From: Desulfobacterales bacterium
Lineage (GTDB): Bacteria; Desulfobacterota; Desulfobacteria; Desulfobacterales; 4be13
Reading direction: 5' to 3'
Length of the DNA: 6,831 bases
NCBI GenBank assembly: GCA_029940115.1
Contig: JAOZRQ010000259.1
Location: 1-6,831, forward strand
Below are positions 5,432-6,831 of this stretch, piece after piece. Numbering within the stretch: position 1 is the stretch's first letter; each line of letters begins with the position of its first letter. The position numbers and the translations under genes are program-made. A model generated the notes under the pieces. The model worked only from the letters and a program-made list of their open reading frames with translations, was not told the origin of the DNA and did no database searches.

Positions 5432-6601
5432 CTACACTCCGCCACTCTTACGGATCACATTGCGGATCGCCTCGGGGATATTTCCAAGCGGCACCACTTC
5501 GTCCACATTGCCTGATGCCTCCGCACTTCCGGGCATTCCCCATACCACGCTGGTCTCTTCATCTTGGGCAATAATGTACGCACCGGCCCGTTTGAGGATT
5601 CCCGCGCCCTTTGTGCCGTCAACGCCCATTCCTGTCAGAATGACGGCAATGATATCCCCTTCATAAGCCGTCGCGGCGGATCGGAACAGGATGTCCACCG
5701 ACGGTCGGCACCCCTTTTCCGGCGGGCGTTTGTTGATGGCGATCATCACGTTGTCATCATTTCGTCGAAGCAACATATGCTTTCCCCCGGGTGCGATATA
5801 CACATGGCGATTCTGTGCGACATCATTGTTTCTGCCCTCCTTCACGGTGTGGGAACATCTGGCATCCAGACTGCTGGCAAGGGATTGGGTAAATGTCGGC
5901 GGCATGTGCTGGACAATGAATATGGGGATATGAATCTTTTCACACAGAACGGGCAACATTTCAGCCAGCGCCTTGGGTCCGCCGGTGGAAACGCCGACAA
6001 GCACCGCCTTGATCTTTGAGGCACTCTGATGTTTCCCCGGAAGAATCGGCTTCTGATGCCGGGGTTGGATCCGGGGAACGGATAAGACCGCCGGCTTTGG
6101 GAAAATGCCCGATTCATCACGTTTCAATCTTTCGGCTTTGTTTCTTTTGAGGGACAAAGAAATCCGTCTGGAGGCAAAATAGCGAACCTTCATCACCAGT
6201 TGCCGGCGCAGAATATCAATGCTTTCGGAGACGCTCTGCCCTTCAGGCTTTGTGATGAAGTCAAACGCGCCGGTTTCCAAAGCTTTGATGGTGATGTCAG
6301 CCCCTTTCCGGGTAAACGAGCTGATCATGATGACCCCGATGGGGTGTTCCTTGTTCCGCGCGTTGATCTTCTGGATGGCCTCCAAGGTCTCCAAGCCGTT
6401 CATATCCGGCATTTCCACATCAAGCGTGACCAGATCAGGAGGGGTTGAGCGGATGAATTCAATCGCCTTGATGCCGTTCCTGACCGAACCGATCACCTCG
6501 ATATCACGCTCCCCGGACAGGCTCTCTTGAATCGCACTGCGAAAAATCCGGGAATCATCAACAATAAGGACTTTTGTTTTCATAGTCATATTTTCCGTCA
6601 T
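5432..6601 (-). CDS. cheB: Chemotaxis response regulator and protein-glutamate methylesterase CheB
   Basis: CheB removes methyl groups from chemoreceptors and in many bacteria also deamidates receptor glutamines; phosphorylation of its receiver by CheA activates it. The product has 389 residues. The receiver domain (about 8-125) has Asp15-Asp16, phospho-acceptor Asp61 in TLDVEMPDMNG, Ser94-Ser95 and Lys118 in FDFITKPEG. A basic linker of about 60 residues follows, then the esterase domain with Ser205 in GVSTGGPKAL, His232 in IVQHMPPTFT and Asp328 in ILTGMGVDGTKGA, the full catalytic triad. The start is uncertain: the ATG at 6601 has no ribosome-binding site, and in-frame ATGs at 6589 and 6583 would give the more typical beginning MKTKVLIVDDSR; the GGA at 6593-6595 is a weak site for either. 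cheR follows directly. Upstream partners such as cheA and cheW are not in the window. Confidence 0.96.
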   Translation of the reverse strand: MTENMTMKTKVLIVDDSRIFRSAIQESLSGERDIEVIGSVRNGIKAIEFIRSTPPDLVTLDVEMPDMNGLETLEAIQKINARNKEHPIGVIMISSFTRKGADITIKALETGAFDFITKPEGQSVSESIDILRRQLVMKVRYFASRRISLSLKRNKAERLKRDESGIFPKPAVLSVPRIQPRHQKPILPGKHQSASKIKAVLVGVSTGGPKALAEMLPVLCEKIHIPIFIVQHMPPTFTQSLASSLDARCSHTVKEGRNNDVAQNRHVYIAPGGKHMLLRRNDDNVMIAINKRPPEKGCRPSVDILFRSAATAYEGDIIAVILTGMGVDGTKGAGILKRAGAYIIAQDEETSVVWGMPGSAEASGNVDEVVPLGNIPEAIRNVIRKSGGV

Positions 6602-6605
6602 AAAT

Positions 6606-6649
6606 GGGCGAGGGAAAGGGCGATGGCGATGGGTGTGATGGGCGATGGG
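6606..6649 (+). repeat. G-rich tract upstream of cheB, G-quadruplex candidate
   Basis: Six GGG runs lie at 6606-6608, 6612-6614, 6618-6620, 6631-6633, 6640-6642 and 6647-6649, separated by 3, 3, 10, 6 and 4 bases. GGCGATGGG-type words recur. The tract is the approximate complement of the C-rich repeat block downstream: GGGCGAT at 6640-6646 pairs with ATCGCCC at 6694-6700, enclosing a roughly 47-nt unique segment. It occupies the region where the cheB promoter and leader would be expected. Confidence 0.55.
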
Positions 6650-6690
6650 TTTTGGTCATCGGATTCCGGGTATGCAGGTTAAGCCATTCA

Positions 6691-6831
6691 CCTATCGCCC
6701 CTCGCCCCTCGCCCCTTCGCCCCTTGCTCCTTGCCTATCGCCCCTTGCTCCTTGCCTATCGCCCCTTGCTCCTTGCCTATCGCCCCTTGCCCCTTGCCCA
6801 TCGCCTCTTGCCCCTTGCTCCTTGCCTAAAT
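6691..6831. repeat. C-rich minisatellite with 21-bp units, running off the window
   Basis: Three identical 21-bp units lie head to tail at 6718-6738, 6739-6759 and 6760-6780. Each starts CGCCCCTTGC, continues TCCTTGCC and ends TAT. A fourth, variant unit covers 6781-6801, and degenerate relatives run on to the window edge. The preceding part (6691-6717) is built from shorter CGCCCCT words. There are no unique spacers, so it is not a CRISPR array. The 6650-6690 segment before it is unique sequence with no recognisable gene. Confidence 0.85.

Noticed and set aside
5428..5445. GTG start for cheR that would overlap cheB
   Set aside because: There is no ribosome-binding site in front of it, while the ATG at 5427 has GGAG at a good distance and matches the usual CheR N-terminus.
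6718..6801. CRISPR array
   Set aside because: The 21-bp units are directly adjacent, with no unique spacers between them, and are low-complexity C/T-rich sequence. No cas gene is visible.

Overview
The window reads as a piece of a motile Gram-negative bacterial chromosome. My best guess is a deltaproteobacterium-like (Desulfobacterota) genome, judging from the style of the GatA and chemotaxis proteins and the short-repeat clutter; this is an inference without a database search. Two well-kept core blocks, gatA at the left edge and cheB-cheR at the right, both on the minus strand, flank a visibly more AT-rich, plus-strand accessory stretch of about 3 kb. Sampled 60-base lines give about 53-72% GC in gatA and about 42% in the accessory membrane-protease gene.

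Left block (1-1286, minus): gatA, the amidase subunit of the tRNA-dependent amidotransferase, complete at its N-terminus and running off the window at its C-terminus, with all three catalytic residues present. Between gatA and the next gene (1287-1777) there is no intact gene. The stretch holds a composite of two gene scraps: a 67-bp exact copy of part of the downstream blaI-like gene, joined directly to about 200 bp of a response-regulator receiver domain.

Middle block (about 1695-4345, plus): a recognisable promoter with a dyad operator, a BlaI/MecI-type repressor, and a BlaR1-type M56 membrane metalloprotease without any penicillin-sensing domain. About 200 bp downstream lies a secreted alpha/beta hydrolase gene broken by two frame changes and cut off at its 3' end. 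The arrangement suggests a proteolysis-relieved repressor circuit whose downstream target, perhaps the hydrolase, has decayed. The hydrolase remnant abuts, tail to tail, the N-terminal stub of a DUF262 (GmrSD-type) gene on the minus strand.

Right block (4534-6601, minus): cheB (receiver plus methylesterase) followed 4 nt later by cheR (methyltransferase), a compact adaptation pair controlling chemoreceptor methylation. The DUF262 stub follows cheR in the same direction. Upstream of cheB the window ends in a low-complexity region: a G-rich tract and then C-rich 21-bp tandem repeats that partly complement it.

I found no intact new system. The most interesting features are the sensor-less BlaI/BlaR1-like circuit with its operator, and the concentration of chimeric, truncated and repeat sequence between the two core blocks, which looks like a rearrangement hotspot.
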